Assembly (NCBI RefSeq): GCF_025447595.1
Contig: NZ_JAOEJU010000024.1
Span: forward strand, 1 to 64,000
DNA from: Pseudomonas koreensis
GTDB taxonomy: Bacteria; Pseudomonadota; Gammaproteobacteria; Pseudomonadales; Pseudomonadaceae
Direction of reading: 5' to 3'
DNA length: 64,000 nt
In this document: in pieces, positions 17,206-25,978 of the stretch
Position numbering within the stretch: position 1 is the stretch's first letter
Layout of the letters: each line of letters begins with the position of its first letter
The notes under the pieces: model-generated
Told to the model about the DNA's origin: nothing
Seen by the model: the letters and a program-made list of their open reading frames with translations, nothing else
Database searches by the model: none
Translations under genes and position numbers: made by a program

Positions 17206-19347
17206 ATGAAGTTCAAGTCGATCCAGTTTTCCGTGGCCGCCCTGGCCGGCGCCATCGTCCTCAGCGTAGTCGCCGCGCTGGTGCTGTATGCGCTGTTTTC
17301 CGGTGCCCGCACTCAAGAGATGGTCCAGCAACGGACCCAGGCCCAGTTCGAGCAAGTCATCGAACAGCGCCTGACCTCGCTGGCGCAGACCCAGGTCAGC
17401 CAGATCCAGCGCGAGCTGGAAGCGCCGCTGTTGATTGCCGGCGGACTGGTACGCGTCAACGCCCTGCTCGGCACGCCGGGCGCCGACGGCCAGCCGCGAC
17501 TGACCGTCAGCCGCGAGCAACTGATCAGCCTCATCAAGGAAAACGTCGAAAAGAATCCGAAGATTCTCGGCACCTACATCGGCTGGGAAAAGAACGCACT
17601 CGACCACAACGACGCAGCCTATATAGGCACCAGCGTGGTCGGTATCGACCCTGCCAACGGCCGCTTCCTGCCATGGTGGTTCCGCAACGACGACGGCACC
17701 CTCGGTCTGGACAAACTGGTGGACGTCGACGATCAGAAAGTCCTGTCCACCGGCGTGCGCGCCAGCGAGTACTACCTGTGCTCGAAGGAAACCAAAAAAT
17801 CCTGCGTGATCGATCCCGCGCCGTACAAGGTCGGCGACAAGATCGTCATGCTCGCCTCCTTTATTGAACCGATCATGCTCAACGGCGCCTTCCAGGGCAT
17901 CGTCGGCGCCGACCTGTCGGTGAACTTCATTCAGGAAATGCTCCTGGGCGCGAATCAGAAACTGTACGGCGGCGCCGGGCAAATGGCTCTGATCGGCGGC
18001 AATGGCCGGATCGTCGCCTACACCAAGGACCCGAGTAAATTCGGCGAAAAGGTCAGCGACATCCTCGACGCCCAGCAGATTGCCAACATGGCCAATCTCA
18101 AGCGCGGTGAAGTGACCTATTCCGTCAATAAAGAACAGGGCCGGATCGAGTTGTACCTGCCGTTCGGCATCGGCCAGACCGACGCGCGCTGGACACTGAT
18201 GCTGCAACTCCCGCTCGACGCCGTGATGGCCGACCTGCAAAAGCTGCAGGGCGACCTCGACGCCCAGCGTAAATCCGACACCTTCGGCATGGCCATGGTC
18301 GGCCTGATCATTGCCGGTCTTGGATTGCTGGTGATCTGGCTGGTGGGCCACGGCATCGCCCGCCCGCTCAAACAAATGGTGACCATGCTGGATGACATCG
18401 CTCAGGGCGAAGGGGATCTGACCCGTCGTTTGACCAGTGATCGCAAAGACGAACTCGGCTCAATCGCCAAAGGCTTCAATACCTTCCTCGCCAAATTGCA
18501 GGGGATGATCACGCAGGTGGTGTCGTCGGTACAGAGTGTCAGCGACTCCTCGGAGCACACGGCGGACATCGCGATCCGTACCAATATCGGCATTCAGAAA
18601 CAGATGGCCGAGATCGATCAGGTGGCCACCGCCGTGCAGGAAATGACCGCCACCGCCCAGGACGTGGCGCGCAACGCGACCCAGGCGGCGCAAGCCGCCA
18701 GCCACGCCGATCAGGCGGCCAGTCAGGGCATGCAGATCGTGCGCGACACCTCCAATTCGATTGGCGTACTGGCCGTGGAAATCGGCAAGGCGGTGGACGT
18801 GGTGCAGACGCTCGCCAAGGACAGCGAGAACATCAACGCGATCCTTATCGCCATTCGCGGGATCGCCGAGCAGACCAACCTGTTGGCCCTCAATGCGGCG
18901 ATCGAAGCGGCTCGCGCTGGTGAACAAGGACGCGGTTTCGCGGTAGTAGCCGACGAGGTGCGCAACCTGGCGCAGAAGACCCAGAAGGCCACCGAAGAAA
19001 TCCAGAGCATGATCCAGCAACTGCAACAGGGCACCCGCGATGTGGTGCGGGTCATGGAAGACAGCCAGAACCGCACCGACGAAAGCGTGCAGCACGCGGC
19101 GAAGGCAGCCGAAGCGCTGGAGACCATTACTCAGGCGGTATCGGTGATCAATGACATGAACACCCAGATCGCCAGCGCCGCCGAAGAGCAGAGTGCGGTG
19201 GCCGATGACATCAACCGCAACGTGATCAACATCGGTCAAGTGGCGAATGAAGTGGCCGGTGGTGCGGATGAGTCGAGTTCGGCGAGTGCGGATCTGACCA
19301 AACTGGCGGAGCAGCAGCGGCGGTTGATCAATCAGTTCAAGGTGTAA
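17206..19347 (+). CDS. Methyl-accepting chemotaxis protein with dCache ligand-binding domain
   Basis: 713 residues. TM1 is at about 9-31, a ~320-residue periplasmic dCache-type sensor follows (GTYIGWEKNALDHNDAAYIG, FLPWWFRNDDG, SFIEPIMLNGAFQGIVGADLS), TM2 is near 360-380, then a HAMP region and the conserved signalling tip EQTNLLALNAAIEAARAGE. The length and the PWWFR segment recall the TlpQ-type receptors for histamine and polyamines of Pseudomonas, but ligand assignment is tentative. A sigma-28-like promoter upstream ties it to flagellar expression. Confidence 0.9.
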   Translation: MKFKSIQFSVAALAGAIVLSVVAALVLYALFSGARTQEMVQQRTQAQFEQVIEQRLTSLAQTQVSQIQRELEAPLLIAGGLVRVNALLGTPGADGQPRLTVSREQLISLIKENVEKNPKILGTYIGWEKNALDHNDAAYIGTSVVGIDPANGRFLPWWFRNDDGTLGLDKLVDVDDQKVLSTGVRASEYYLCSKETKKSCVIDPAPYKVGDKIVMLASFIEPIMLNGAFQGIVGADLSVNFIQEMLLGANQKLYGGAGQMALIGGNGRIVAYTKDPSKFGEKVSDILDAQQIANMANLKRGEVTYSVNKEQGRIELYLPFGIGQTDARWTLMLQLPLDAVMADLQKLQGDLDAQRKSDTFGMAMVGLIIAGLGLLVIWLVGHGIARPLKQMVTMLDDIAQGEGDLTRRLTSDRKDELGSIAKGFNTFLAKLQGMITQVVSSVQSVSDSSEHTADIAIRTNIGIQKQMAEIDQVATAVQEMTATAQDVARNATQAAQAASHADQAASQGMQIVRDTSNSIGVLAVEIGKAVDVVQTLAKDSENINAILIAIRGIAEQTNLLALNAAIEAARAGEQGRGFAVVADEVRNLAQKTQKATEEIQSMIQQLQQGTRDVVRVMEDSQNRTDESVQHAAKAAEALETITQAVSVINDMNTQIASAAEEQSAVADDINRNVINIGQVANEVAGGADESSSASADLTKLAEQQRRLINQFKV

Positions 19348-19356
19348 AACCGTCGG

Positions 19357-19373
19357 AAGGTCCTTCGGACCTT
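19357..19373 (+). terminator. Short hairpin after the chemoreceptor gene
   Basis: AAGGTCC-TTC-GGACCTT is a perfect 7-bp stem 10 bp after the stop codon. There is no T run after it, so it is only a weak terminator candidate; the REP pair starts directly behind it. Confidence 0.4.
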
Positions 19374-19374
19374 A

Positions 19375-19461
19375 TCGCGAGCAGGCTCGCTCCCACATTG
19401 GATTTGGGTGCACACACATTGTGATCACACGCTATCCCTGTGGGAGCGAGCCTGCTCGCGA
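19375..19461. repeat. REP pair (REPIN)
   Basis: TCGCGAGCAGGCTCGCTCCC and its inverted partner GGGAGCGAGCCTGCTCGCGA flank a ~40-bp spacer between the convergent chemoreceptor and SRAP genes. Confidence 0.85.
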
Positions 19462-19483
19462 AGGGGCCGGAAGCAACAACACA

Positions 19484-20107
19484 TCAGGCCGGGGTCAAAC
19501 ACTCCGGCCCGTTGAGTTTCGGATCATTGACCAGATTCGCCAGCACTCGCTCGCGCAAGGCGGCAGGTTCGCTGGCGAGCAAACCTTGCAGGACATGCAG
19601 CGGCGTTTCGGGATCGAGCCATGCCGCCTGCCCCGCCTCATCGAGAATCAATGGCCGGCGCTGACTGGCCGCCGGCTGGGTGATCACCGCAGTGCTCAGC
19701 CACACCTGTTCCTGCACCGGATACGCCTCCCAGATCGCCGCAAAAAACAACGAAGAACCTTCCCCCGGCGTCAGCCAGTACGGGCGCTTGCGTGTGGTGC
19801 CACGCCATTCGTAGAAACCGTTGGCCGGCAGCAGGCAGCGGCGCAGGCGCAGGGCTTCGCGAAACATCGGCTGTTCGGCGACGGTTTCGGCCCGGGCGTG
19901 GGCCGGCGTGCGCGACATGTCGGTCAGCCACGGCGGTGTCAGCCCCCAACGGGCACGGGCCAGCGTGCGCTGGCCGTCGGGTTCGGCGCGCAGCATCAAC
20001 ACCGAGTCATTGGGGGAAATGTTCCACTGGGCCTGCTGATCGGCAGGAAAACCTGGCAGGCTCGCGAAATCGCGGTTCCAGCGAAACAGGGCATAACGTC
20101 CACACAT
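19484..20107 (-). CDS. SOS response-associated peptidase (SRAP/YedK/HMCES family), atypical active site
   Basis: 207 residues beginning MCGRY, with the invariant Cys2 that in SRAP proteins is exposed after Met removal and forms a thiazolidine crosslink with abasic sites in single-stranded DNA. The glutamate motif ANGFYEWRG (Glu100) and the Arg of HARAET (Arg72) are present. By eye, the position of YedK Asn75 holds His70 and the position of YedK His160 (motif HDRMP) reads SQRRP, with Ser148. The protein is thus a real family member with a changed catalytic set, possibly typical of a Pseudomonas clade. A DNA-damage shielding role is inferred from the family. Confidence 0.88.
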   Translation of the reverse strand: MCGRYALFRWNRDFASLPGFPADQQAQWNISPNDSVLMLRAEPDGQRTLARARWGLTPPWLTDMSRTPAHARAETVAEQPMFREALRLRRCLLPANGFYEWRGTTRKRPYWLTPGEGSSLFFAAIWEAYPVQEQVWLSTAVITQPAASQRRPLILDEAGQAAWLDPETPLHVLQGLLASEPAALRERVLANLVNDPKLNGPECLTPA

Positions 20108-20143
20108 GGGGCAGCACGACTCACAAATAAAACGAACGCCAGC

Positions 20144-20404
20144 CTAACAGACCAGCGTCCCGGGATAGCTGTCCGGTTCATCGCCGGGCAGCGGCAGCGC
20201 GGCATTGTACGCACTGATCAGCTCGCGGGCGTATTCGGCCTGGTCGTTATCCACTGACAAACCCAGCAGACCAAAGATCGGCAACTCCCCCGTGCCGCCC
20301 AGCAGATCGCGCCCGACCAGATGCGCCTCGATGCCTTCGCTGGCGAGCATGCCCTTGAGCATCTCGCCTTCCATCAGGTTTTCCGGCTCGTAGATTCGCT
20401 GCAT
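20144..20404 (-). CDS. DUF2007 family small protein
   Basis: 86 residues beginning MQRIYEPENLMEGEMLKGML, the typical DUF2007 opening (a ferredoxin-like small domain called a putative signal-transducing protein). The motif GIEAHLVGRDLLGGTGELP is characteristic. No partner or ligand is known. It lies 9 bp after the CPXCG gene on the same strand, so the two are co-transcribed. Confidence 0.8.
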   Translation of the reverse strand: MQRIYEPENLMEGEMLKGMLASEGIEAHLVGRDLLGGTGELPIFGLLGLSVDNDQAEYARELISAYNAALPLPGDEPDSYPGTLVC

Positions 20405-20413
20405 GGGCGCGCC

Positions 20414-20596
20414 TCACTCGTTTTCGCTGAAGACTTCCAGAAACCAGTCCTCTCCATGGACCTGCAACACAAAGGTGATCGGCCGACAACACACCTGACA
20501 GTCTTCAATATAGGTCTGGTCGCCAGCGGAGAGATCCACAGTCGTCTCGACCTCTTCACCACAATACGGACATTCATATACTGCGCTTTCCAGCAT
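20414..20596 (-). CDS. CPXCG-motif cysteine-rich small protein
   Basis: 60 residues with CPYCG at Cys9-Cys12 and a second cluster (DCQVCCRP) in the middle, forming a probable zinc ribbon. This CPXCG family is widespread in gammaproteobacteria and has no assigned function. It is the first gene of a two-gene minus-strand unit with DUF2007 and is divergent from the acyltransferase gene. Confidence 0.82.
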   Translation of the reverse strand: MLESAVYECPYCGEEVETTVDLSAGDQTYIEDCQVCCRPITFVLQVHGEDWFLEVFSENE

Positions 20597-20735
20597 CGCG
20601 GTCTCCCGGGTGACTTGTGCGTATAATCGCCGGTCTATTTGCAGGGCTATTTTTGTCTGGCTACTTTTTCAGACCGTGCCCCGTTGGTTTTCGATCAAAA
20701 CCTTTACTTACCCTAGCCGTTTCCAACAAGAGAGC

Positions 20736-21902
20736 ATGATGGGCGAATTCGATGCCATCCGACCTTACGACGACAGCGAAGTACCTGCGGTACTGGCGCG
20801 ACTGCTCGGCGACAAGGCGTTTCTAGATATCCTCACCCACTTCCGCTTCCCGCGTTTTGCCGGTGCCTTCGGCTGGATGCTCAAACCACTTATAGCCCAT
20901 CGGCTGCGTCGTGAGTTTGCCGACGTGACCTCCGTGGCCACTTTGCAGGACAAGGTCGAGTTCTACGTCGACCACACCATCGAGCGCGCCACCGACGGCG
21001 TGACCTACACCGGTGTCGAGCAATTCAAGTCCGGCAGCGCTTATCTGTTCATCGCCAACCACCGCGACATCGTGATGGACCCGGCCTTCGTCAACTACGC
21101 CGTGTACCACGCCGGCCTGCCGACCCCGCGCATTGCGATTGGCGACAACCTGCTGCAAAAGCCTTTCGTCAGCGACCTGATGCGTCTGAACAAAAGCTTC
21201 ATCGTTCACCGCTCGATCACCGGGCGCCGCGAGAAAATGGCCGCCTATCAACTGCTGTCGGCCTACATCAACCACTCGATCCGCAACGACTGCGCCTCGA
21301 TCTGGATCGCCCAGGCCGAAGGCCGCGCGAAGGATGGCGACGACCGTACCGAGTCGGCGATCCTCAAGATGTTCCACATGAGCCGCAAGGACGAGCCGTT
21401 CGGCGAAGTCATCCAGTCGCTGAACCTGACCCCGGTGTCGATCAGCTACGAATACGACCCATGCGACCAGGCCAAGGCCCGCGAGCTGTACATCCGCGCC
21501 ACCACCGGCACCTACAGCAAGGCGCCGGGCGAGGATGACGTGAGCATTGCCAAGGGCATCACCGGCTACAAGGGCCGGGTGCACGTGAACTTCGCCGCGC
21601 CGATCACTGAGCTGTTCGAAGACACCAAGCAATTGGCGGTCGAGATGGACAAGCAGATTCTCGGTGGCTACCGGTTGTTCCCGGTGCATTACCTGGCGTA
21701 CGCGCAGTGGGCCGATGCCGATCCGCAATTGAACGTGCCGAAGGCTGCCGAGGTGTTTGGCGCCGAGGAACTGGCCAAGGCCCAGGAAGAATGGCAGAAC
21801 CGCCTGGACGCCTGCCCCGAGGAGCATCGCCCGTATCTGGTGCTGCAATATGCGACGCCGGTGCGCAATCAGTACCGGGTCAAGGCTGGTTTGCCGCTGT
21901 AA
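20736..21902 (+). CDS. Glycerol-3-phosphate/lysophosphatidate-type acyltransferase
   Basis: 388 residues from ATG 20736 (MMGEFDAIRPYDD), with an AAGAGAG ribosome site; the extension to 20610 looks non-coding. The acyltransferase catalytic block FIANHRDIVMDP is at about 104-115, with later PLSC-like blocks (WIAQAEGRAKDG, containing the substrate-binding Glu-Gly). The family transfers acyl chains to glycerol phosphate or lysophospholipid at the inner membrane. It is longer than PlsC (about 240 residues), and no transmembrane helix is obvious. The precise acceptor is unknown. Confidence 0.8.
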   Translation: MMGEFDAIRPYDDSEVPAVLARLLGDKAFLDILTHFRFPRFAGAFGWMLKPLIAHRLRREFADVTSVATLQDKVEFYVDHTIERATDGVTYTGVEQFKSGSAYLFIANHRDIVMDPAFVNYAVYHAGLPTPRIAIGDNLLQKPFVSDLMRLNKSFIVHRSITGRREKMAAYQLLSAYINHSIRNDCASIWIAQAEGRAKDGDDRTESAILKMFHMSRKDEPFGEVIQSLNLTPVSISYEYDPCDQAKARELYIRATTGTYSKAPGEDDVSIAKGITGYKGRVHVNFAAPITELFEDTKQLAVEMDKQILGGYRLFPVHYLAYAQWADADPQLNVPKAAEVFGAEELAKAQEEWQNRLDACPEEHRPYLVLQYATPVRNQYRVKAGLPL

Positions 21903-21923
21903 GCGGTTTCAGTCAGATACAAG

Positions 21924-21949
21924 AACGGCGCCTTCGGGCGCCGTTTTTC
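21924..21949. terminator. Rho-independent terminator after the acyltransferase gene
   Basis: ACGGCGCC-TTCG-GGCGCCGT followed by TTTTT, 20 bp after the stop. It can also act on the convergent small membrane-protein gene. Confidence 0.85.
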
Positions 21950-21951
21950 GT

Positions 21952-22230
21952 TCAGAAGCGGGTACTGATCCACGACACCAGCAACGCCAGGCCCAGGCAG
22001 GCAAAACCGAAGCGGTAGAAGAAGCGGTTCATGCGCAGGGTCGCCCAATCGAGCACCGGCTCCTGATTCGGCTGACTCTGACGCTGGGCCGCGATACTGG
22101 CCATCGCCCGTTGTTCACGGCGGCGGGTCGCGTGCAGCAGCCAACTGCCGGGGAAGGCCAACAGCAGGGCCAGCAGGTTGATCAGTTTGGCGGGATGGGC
22201 GGTAAACAGCGTCATCAAGTGCAGCGACAT
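21952..22230 (-). CDS. Hypothetical small membrane protein
   Basis: 92 residues from ATG 22230 (MSLHLMTLFTAHPAKLIN), preceded by a good GAGG site; the longer frame to 22341 lacks one. Two hydrophobic helices (LINLLALLLAFPGSWLL and FGFACLGLALLVSWI) flank a charged central loop (ATRRREQRAMASIAAQRQ). Not recognised as a named family. It is convergent with the acyltransferase gene. Confidence 0.7.
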   Translation of the reverse strand: MSLHLMTLFTAHPAKLINLLALLLAFPGSWLLHATRRREQRAMASIAAQRQSQPNQEPVLDWATLRMNRFFYRFGFACLGLALLVSWISTRF

Positions 22231-22423
22231 CACAGACCTCAATTTAAACCGGTATGGCGAACGCCAGACCGACGACCGCGGCGCGGATTCTACCGAAACA
22301 CTCCCCGACTGCCCTACCCTTTGCGACAAATAACCCCTCAATCGACCGATGGCTGTCCTGTGTCACGGCATCGTCATTTGTTTCAGTCACCCTGCGCGCC
22401 TCGAAACCGACACGGAACGCGAC

Positions 22424-22630
22424 ATGCTTCACGCTGAAAACCAGGATCGCCTGTACCTCATCTCCCCGTCCGACGAACAGCAGACCCTCGTCGGCAGCCT
22501 GGCCTTCAATGTTCAGGACCGCCACTGGCTGGTGTATTGCGCCCTCGGCGGGCACCAGCATGCGGACTTGCCCGAGACCGATCTGCTGACCGGGGTCAGC
22601 GTCCTCGACTTCTATTCGCAAGCCGCTTGA
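22424..22630 (+). CDS. Hypothetical small protein
   Basis: 68 residues if translation begins at ATG 22424 (MLHAENQDRLYLIS); the frame opens at 22349, but the upstream part has low-quality coding character. The product is soluble and acidic, with DEQQTLVGSLAFNVQDRHW in the middle. No domain was recognised. A strong terminator immediately after the stop supports a real transcript. Confidence 0.6.
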   Translation: MLHAENQDRLYLISPSDEQQTLVGSLAFNVQDRHWLVYCALGGHQHADLPETDLLTGVSVLDFYSQAA

Positions 22631-22632
22631 AT

Positions 22633-22670
22633 GAAAAAAGCCCGGGGCCATCACTGGCTCCGGGCTTTTT
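22633..22670. terminator. Bidirectional Rho-independent terminator
   Basis: AAAAAAGCCCGGGGCCA and TGGCTCCGGGCTTTTT form a long stem with A and T tracts at both sides, between the small plus-strand gene and the convergent YajG-like gene. Confidence 0.9.
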
Positions 22671-22687
22671 CACATCTGGCGCATAGC

Positions 22688-23272
22688 TTATTCGGCGAGG
22701 ATCTGGCCGATGCTCGGATCCTTGAACAGACGGGTCAGTGCATCACTCAGCACGTCACTGACCAGTTTGGTGTTGGTTTCCTGGTTCGGCGCCATGCCGA
22801 AGCGCTGATCCAGCGAAGCACCGTAACGGCCGCTGTAGCGACGGTTGCCGCTCTGCACGTCGGAACGGAAGGTCGCGCCGATGGTGGCCTCGGTCACGTA
22901 CATGCCTTCTTTCGGCGACTGGTATTTCAGTTCAGTCAGGGTCACGGTCAGTTGTGGAGCATTCATCGCACCGTTGGACGGGGTGAAGCCCAGCAGACGC
23001 ACGGCCGCTTCGGCCTGGGCCTGCAACTTCGGCAGGACCTGCTCGCGCTGTACGGTGATGGCGCTGGTTTCCGGGTACAGGCCACCACGGGTGCCCAGGG
23101 TTGGCGACGGACGACCGTCGACCACGCGGACCACGACAGGCTGGCCATGGCCGACCGGTGCCAACTGGGTGGTCAGCTTCGGTTCCGGGCTCAGTTGTTG
23201 CGGGCTGTGGGCGCAGCCAACCAGGGTCAAACTGGTCACAGTGATCAAACCGAACAACAGGCGTTGCAACAT
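22688..23272 (-). CDS. YajG-family lipoprotein
   Basis: 194 residues from ATG 23272 (MLQRLLFGLITVTSLTLVGC), with a GGAGAG ribosome site; the upstream frame to 23326 was discarded. Lipobox LVGC marks Cys20 as the lipidated residue. The mature part (VVVRVVDGRPSPTLGTRGG, later SLDQRFGMAPNQETN) matches YajG lipoproteins, outer-membrane-associated proteins of unknown function. It appears monocistronic and ends in the shared terminator. Confidence 0.85.
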   Translation of the reverse strand: MLQRLLFGLITVTSLTLVGCAHSPQQLSPEPKLTTQLAPVGHGQPVVVRVVDGRPSPTLGTRGGLYPETSAITVQREQVLPKLQAQAEAAVRLLGFTPSNGAMNAPQLTVTLTELKYQSPKEGMYVTEATIGATFRSDVQSGNRRYSGRYGASLDQRFGMAPNQETNTKLVSDVLSDALTRLFKDPSIGQILAE

Positions 23273-23462
23273 GCTCTTCTCTCCAGAATCAGGCACAGAC
23301 AGGCCGGCAGTATAGCGGTGGGCCACTGTGGGTCACCAGCACTGAAATGTCAGACAAACCCCGCCGCCAGCGGTTCCTGTCACACATTCTTCACCCCCCA
23401 TACACGTTCGCGTCACGGCCTTTTGACAATCTTCTTCACAGATCCCCAAAAGGAACACTGCC

Positions 23463-23696
23463 ATGCGCTATCTGATCTCGTTGTTCGCCCCACGCCCGCT
23501 GCACCGCAGCTTCGCCCTGCTCGACCGCAACGGCCATTGTCAGGCCTTCAAGCAATGCAGCCTGCAACCGATGGGCGACGGCTGGGTGGAAATCGAGGAA
23601 ATCCGTCTCAACTGGTTGCACCAACCCTTGCCTGCCAGCGCCCGGGTCGAACAGCAGCGTCCACGTGCGCGTGCTCAGGCGATGTTGAGCATCTGA
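23463..23696 (+). CDS. Conserved small hypothetical protein
   Basis: 77 residues, ATG 23463 with a strong AAAAGGAA ribosome site. The sequence is basic and soluble (FALLDRNGHCQAFKQCS; WVEIEEIRLNWLHQPLP), with no membrane segment or known domain. I believe similar short proteins occur in other pseudomonads. The good ribosome site and codon use support a true gene. Function unknown. Confidence 0.65.
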   Translation: MRYLISLFAPRPLHRSFALLDRNGHCQAFKQCSLQPMGDGWVEIEEIRLNWLHQPLPASARVEQQRPRARAQAMLSI

Positions 23697-24396
23697 CCGG
23701 ATGCCTAATAAAAGTCATTAAACTCGACCAACTCCCCGCATTTCTTCGATACAATCTCCCCCCGATTATAAGGACGTCTCCTGATCGGGCCCCGCAACAG
23801 CGTCAATGCGCTTGCATTGGCATCCAAATCGCCCACAGAGAGCCGCCCACACAGATCGAGTGAAGCTGGCGTGCTTGCTGTTTCCCTGGCAAATCCCGCT
23901 TTTCGCGAATCTGCAGAGCTGTCATGACGCTCGGCCACTGAGTTGTTTGCCCCTCCGGGCACGGTGCCAGCCCCGGACAGCCCTTTTTGAGGTTCACGTC
24001 TTCAAAAGAGCGTGAAAAAAACGGGTTTTCACAACTTCACAAGAGTGTGGCGAGCAAATGAATAGTTTTGCGTCTGAACATGCACCATTAGCGTCTGAAA
24101 CAGCCCAACGACACAGGAACGGGAACGCCTCGACTACCGGAGCCTGAAGCCTGTCCGCTACGGATTTGGTTGCACAAACGGATGTCTCGACCATAAGTCG
24201 AATTGCCAGCCGCGTGCCGAAATGAGTTCATGGGACTCTTTAAGCCAGGCCGCACGCATCCGTCGAAGTTGCGAAAAATTGCGAAGATTCGGACATGGCA
24301 CACCTGACCAAGGATACCCGGGGCTTAACTGACCTGCCCTGGACGCCTGGCAGCCATGCCGACAATTTGGTGCTGCAGATTTTGGAGACGCGTTAA
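23697..24396. other. 700-bp non-coding region upstream of mqo
   Basis: No convincing gene; short open frames here have poor codon use and no ribosome sites. It contains a hairpin CCCGAT..ATCGGG at about 23761-23789 with AGGACG in the loop, a TACAAT at 23750-23755, and a GCGTCTGAA direct repeat at 24070 and 24091 (21 bp apart). It probably contains the mqo control region, and could hide a small RNA. Confidence 0.5.
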
Positions 24397-25905
24397 ATGG
24401 CGCATAACGAAGCAGTCGACGTAGTTCTGGTTGGGGCCGGCATCATGAGTGCCACCCTCGCAGTACTGCTCAAAGAGCTCGACCCGGCGATCAAGCTGGA
24501 AGTCGTCGAGCTGATGGATTCCGGTGCCGCGGAGAGTTCCAACCCATGGAACAACGCCGGTACCGGCCACGCCGGCCTGTGCGAGCTGAACTATACGCCG
24601 CAGGCTGCCGACGGCACCGTCGACATCAAGAAAGCCGTGCACATCAACACCCAGTTCGAGGTGTCGAAGCAGTTCTGGTCGTACCTGACCAAGAAAGGCA
24701 CCTTCGGCTCGTGCAAATCCTTCATCAGCCCGGTTCCACACCTGAGCTACGTCGAAGGCGAAAAAGGCGTTTCATTCCTCAAGGAACGCTTCAACGTGCT
24801 GCACAAGCACCACGCTTTCGCCGACATGGAATACACCGAAGACAAGGCGAAGATGGCCGAGTGGATGCCGCTGATGATGCCGGGTCGTCCAAAAGACCAG
24901 GTACTCGCCGCCACCCGCGTGATCAACGGCACCGACGTCAACTTCGGCGCACTGACCAATCAGTTGCTCAAGCACCTGACCAGCGCTCCGGATGCCCAGG
25001 TCAAGTACTGCAAGCGAGTGACCGGTCTGAAGCGTAACGCCAACGGCTGGACCGTCAGCATCAAGGACGTCAACAGCGGCAGCAGCCGTGAAGTCGACGC
25101 CAAATTCGTGTTCCTCGGCGCCGGTGGCGCGGCCCTGCCGCTGCTGCAAGCTTCGGGCATCGAAGAAAGCAAAGGCTTCGGCGGCTTCCCGATCAGCGGC
25201 CAGTGGCTGCGTTGCGACAACCCGGAAGTGGTCAAACATCACCAGGCCAAGGTTTACAGCCAGGCTGCCGTGGGTTCGCCACCGATGTCCGTGCCGCACC
25301 TGGACACCCGCGTGGTCGACGGCAAGAAATCCCTGCTGTTCGGGCCATACGCCGGTTTCACCACCAAGTTCCTCAAGCACGGCTCCTTCATGGACCTGCC
25401 GATGTCGGTTCGCGCCGGCAACATCGGGCCGATGCTGGCCGTGGCGAAAAACAACATGGACCTGACCAAGTACCTGGTCAGCGAAGTGATGCAGTCGATG
25501 GAACAGCGCCTGGAATCCCTGCGCCGTTTCTACCCGGAGGCGAAAGCCGAAGACTGGCGCCTGGAAGTGGCCGGCCAACGGGTGCAGATCATCAAGAAAG
25601 ACCCGAAAAAAGGCGGCATCCTGCAGTTCGGTACCGAACTGGTGGCTGCAAAAGACGGCTCACTCGCCGCCCTGCTCGGCGCTTCGCCAGGCGCTTCGGT
25701 GACCGTTTCGATCATGCTGGAACTGATCGAGAAATGCTTCCCGGCCAAGGCCAAGGGTGAGTGGGCTGCCAAACTGGCGGAAATCTTCCCGGCCCGTGAA
25801 AAGGTCCTGGAAACCGACGCTGCGCTGTATCGCAAGATCAACACGCAGAACAACGTCGCGCTGGAACTGGTTGAAGCCAGCAACGAGACCGAAAGCTACG
25901 CCTGA
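24397..25905 (+). CDS. mqo: Malate:quinone oxidoreductase
   Basis: 502 residues, the normal MQO length. The N-terminal FAD-binding motif VLVGAGIMSATLAVLL is at about 10-25; further family blocks include NPWNNAGTGHAGLCELNYTP near 50-69 and GGFPISGQWLRC. The enzyme is a peripheral inner-membrane flavoprotein that oxidises malate to oxaloacetate and passes electrons to the quinone pool, replacing or complementing NAD malate dehydrogenase in the TCA cycle. GGAG precedes the start. Monocistronic: a long leader upstream and a strong terminator downstream. Confidence 0.96.
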   Translation: MAHNEAVDVVLVGAGIMSATLAVLLKELDPAIKLEVVELMDSGAAESSNPWNNAGTGHAGLCELNYTPQAADGTVDIKKAVHINTQFEVSKQFWSYLTKKGTFGSCKSFISPVPHLSYVEGEKGVSFLKERFNVLHKHHAFADMEYTEDKAKMAEWMPLMMPGRPKDQVLAATRVINGTDVNFGALTNQLLKHLTSAPDAQVKYCKRVTGLKRNANGWTVSIKDVNSGSSREVDAKFVFLGAGGAALPLLQASGIEESKGFGGFPISGQWLRCDNPEVVKHHQAKVYSQAAVGSPPMSVPHLDTRVVDGKKSLLFGPYAGFTTKFLKHGSFMDLPMSVRAGNIGPMLAVAKNNMDLTKYLVSEVMQSMEQRLESLRRFYPEAKAEDWRLEVAGQRVQIIKKDPKKGGILQFGTELVAAKDGSLAALLGASPGASVTVSIMLELIEKCFPAKAKGEWAAKLAEIFPAREKVLETDAALYRKINTQNNVALELVEASNETESYA

Positions 25906-25917
25906 TTCGGCTCCATG

Positions 25918-25957
25918 AAAAACGCCCCGCACTCGGTGAGTGCGGGGCGTTTTTTTG
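25918..25957. terminator. Bidirectional Rho-independent terminator after mqo
   Basis: CGCCCCGCACT / AGTGCGGGGCG stem (11 bp) with a CGGTG loop, flanked by A and T runs, between mqo and the convergent PA4642-like gene. Confidence 0.92.
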
Positions 25958-25978
25958 CCTGTGGAAAACTTCGGGCTA

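Noticed and set aside
23423..23428. TTGACA 35 bp before the 77-residue small gene as a promoter -35
   Set aside because: No acceptable -10 is found 16-18 bp downstream (the position reads CCCCAA), so it is not reported as a promoter.
23761..23789. An RsmY/RsmZ-like small RNA in the mqo leader
   Set aside because: Only a single AGGA motif occurs in a hairpin loop; Rsm RNAs have several repeated GGA loops.
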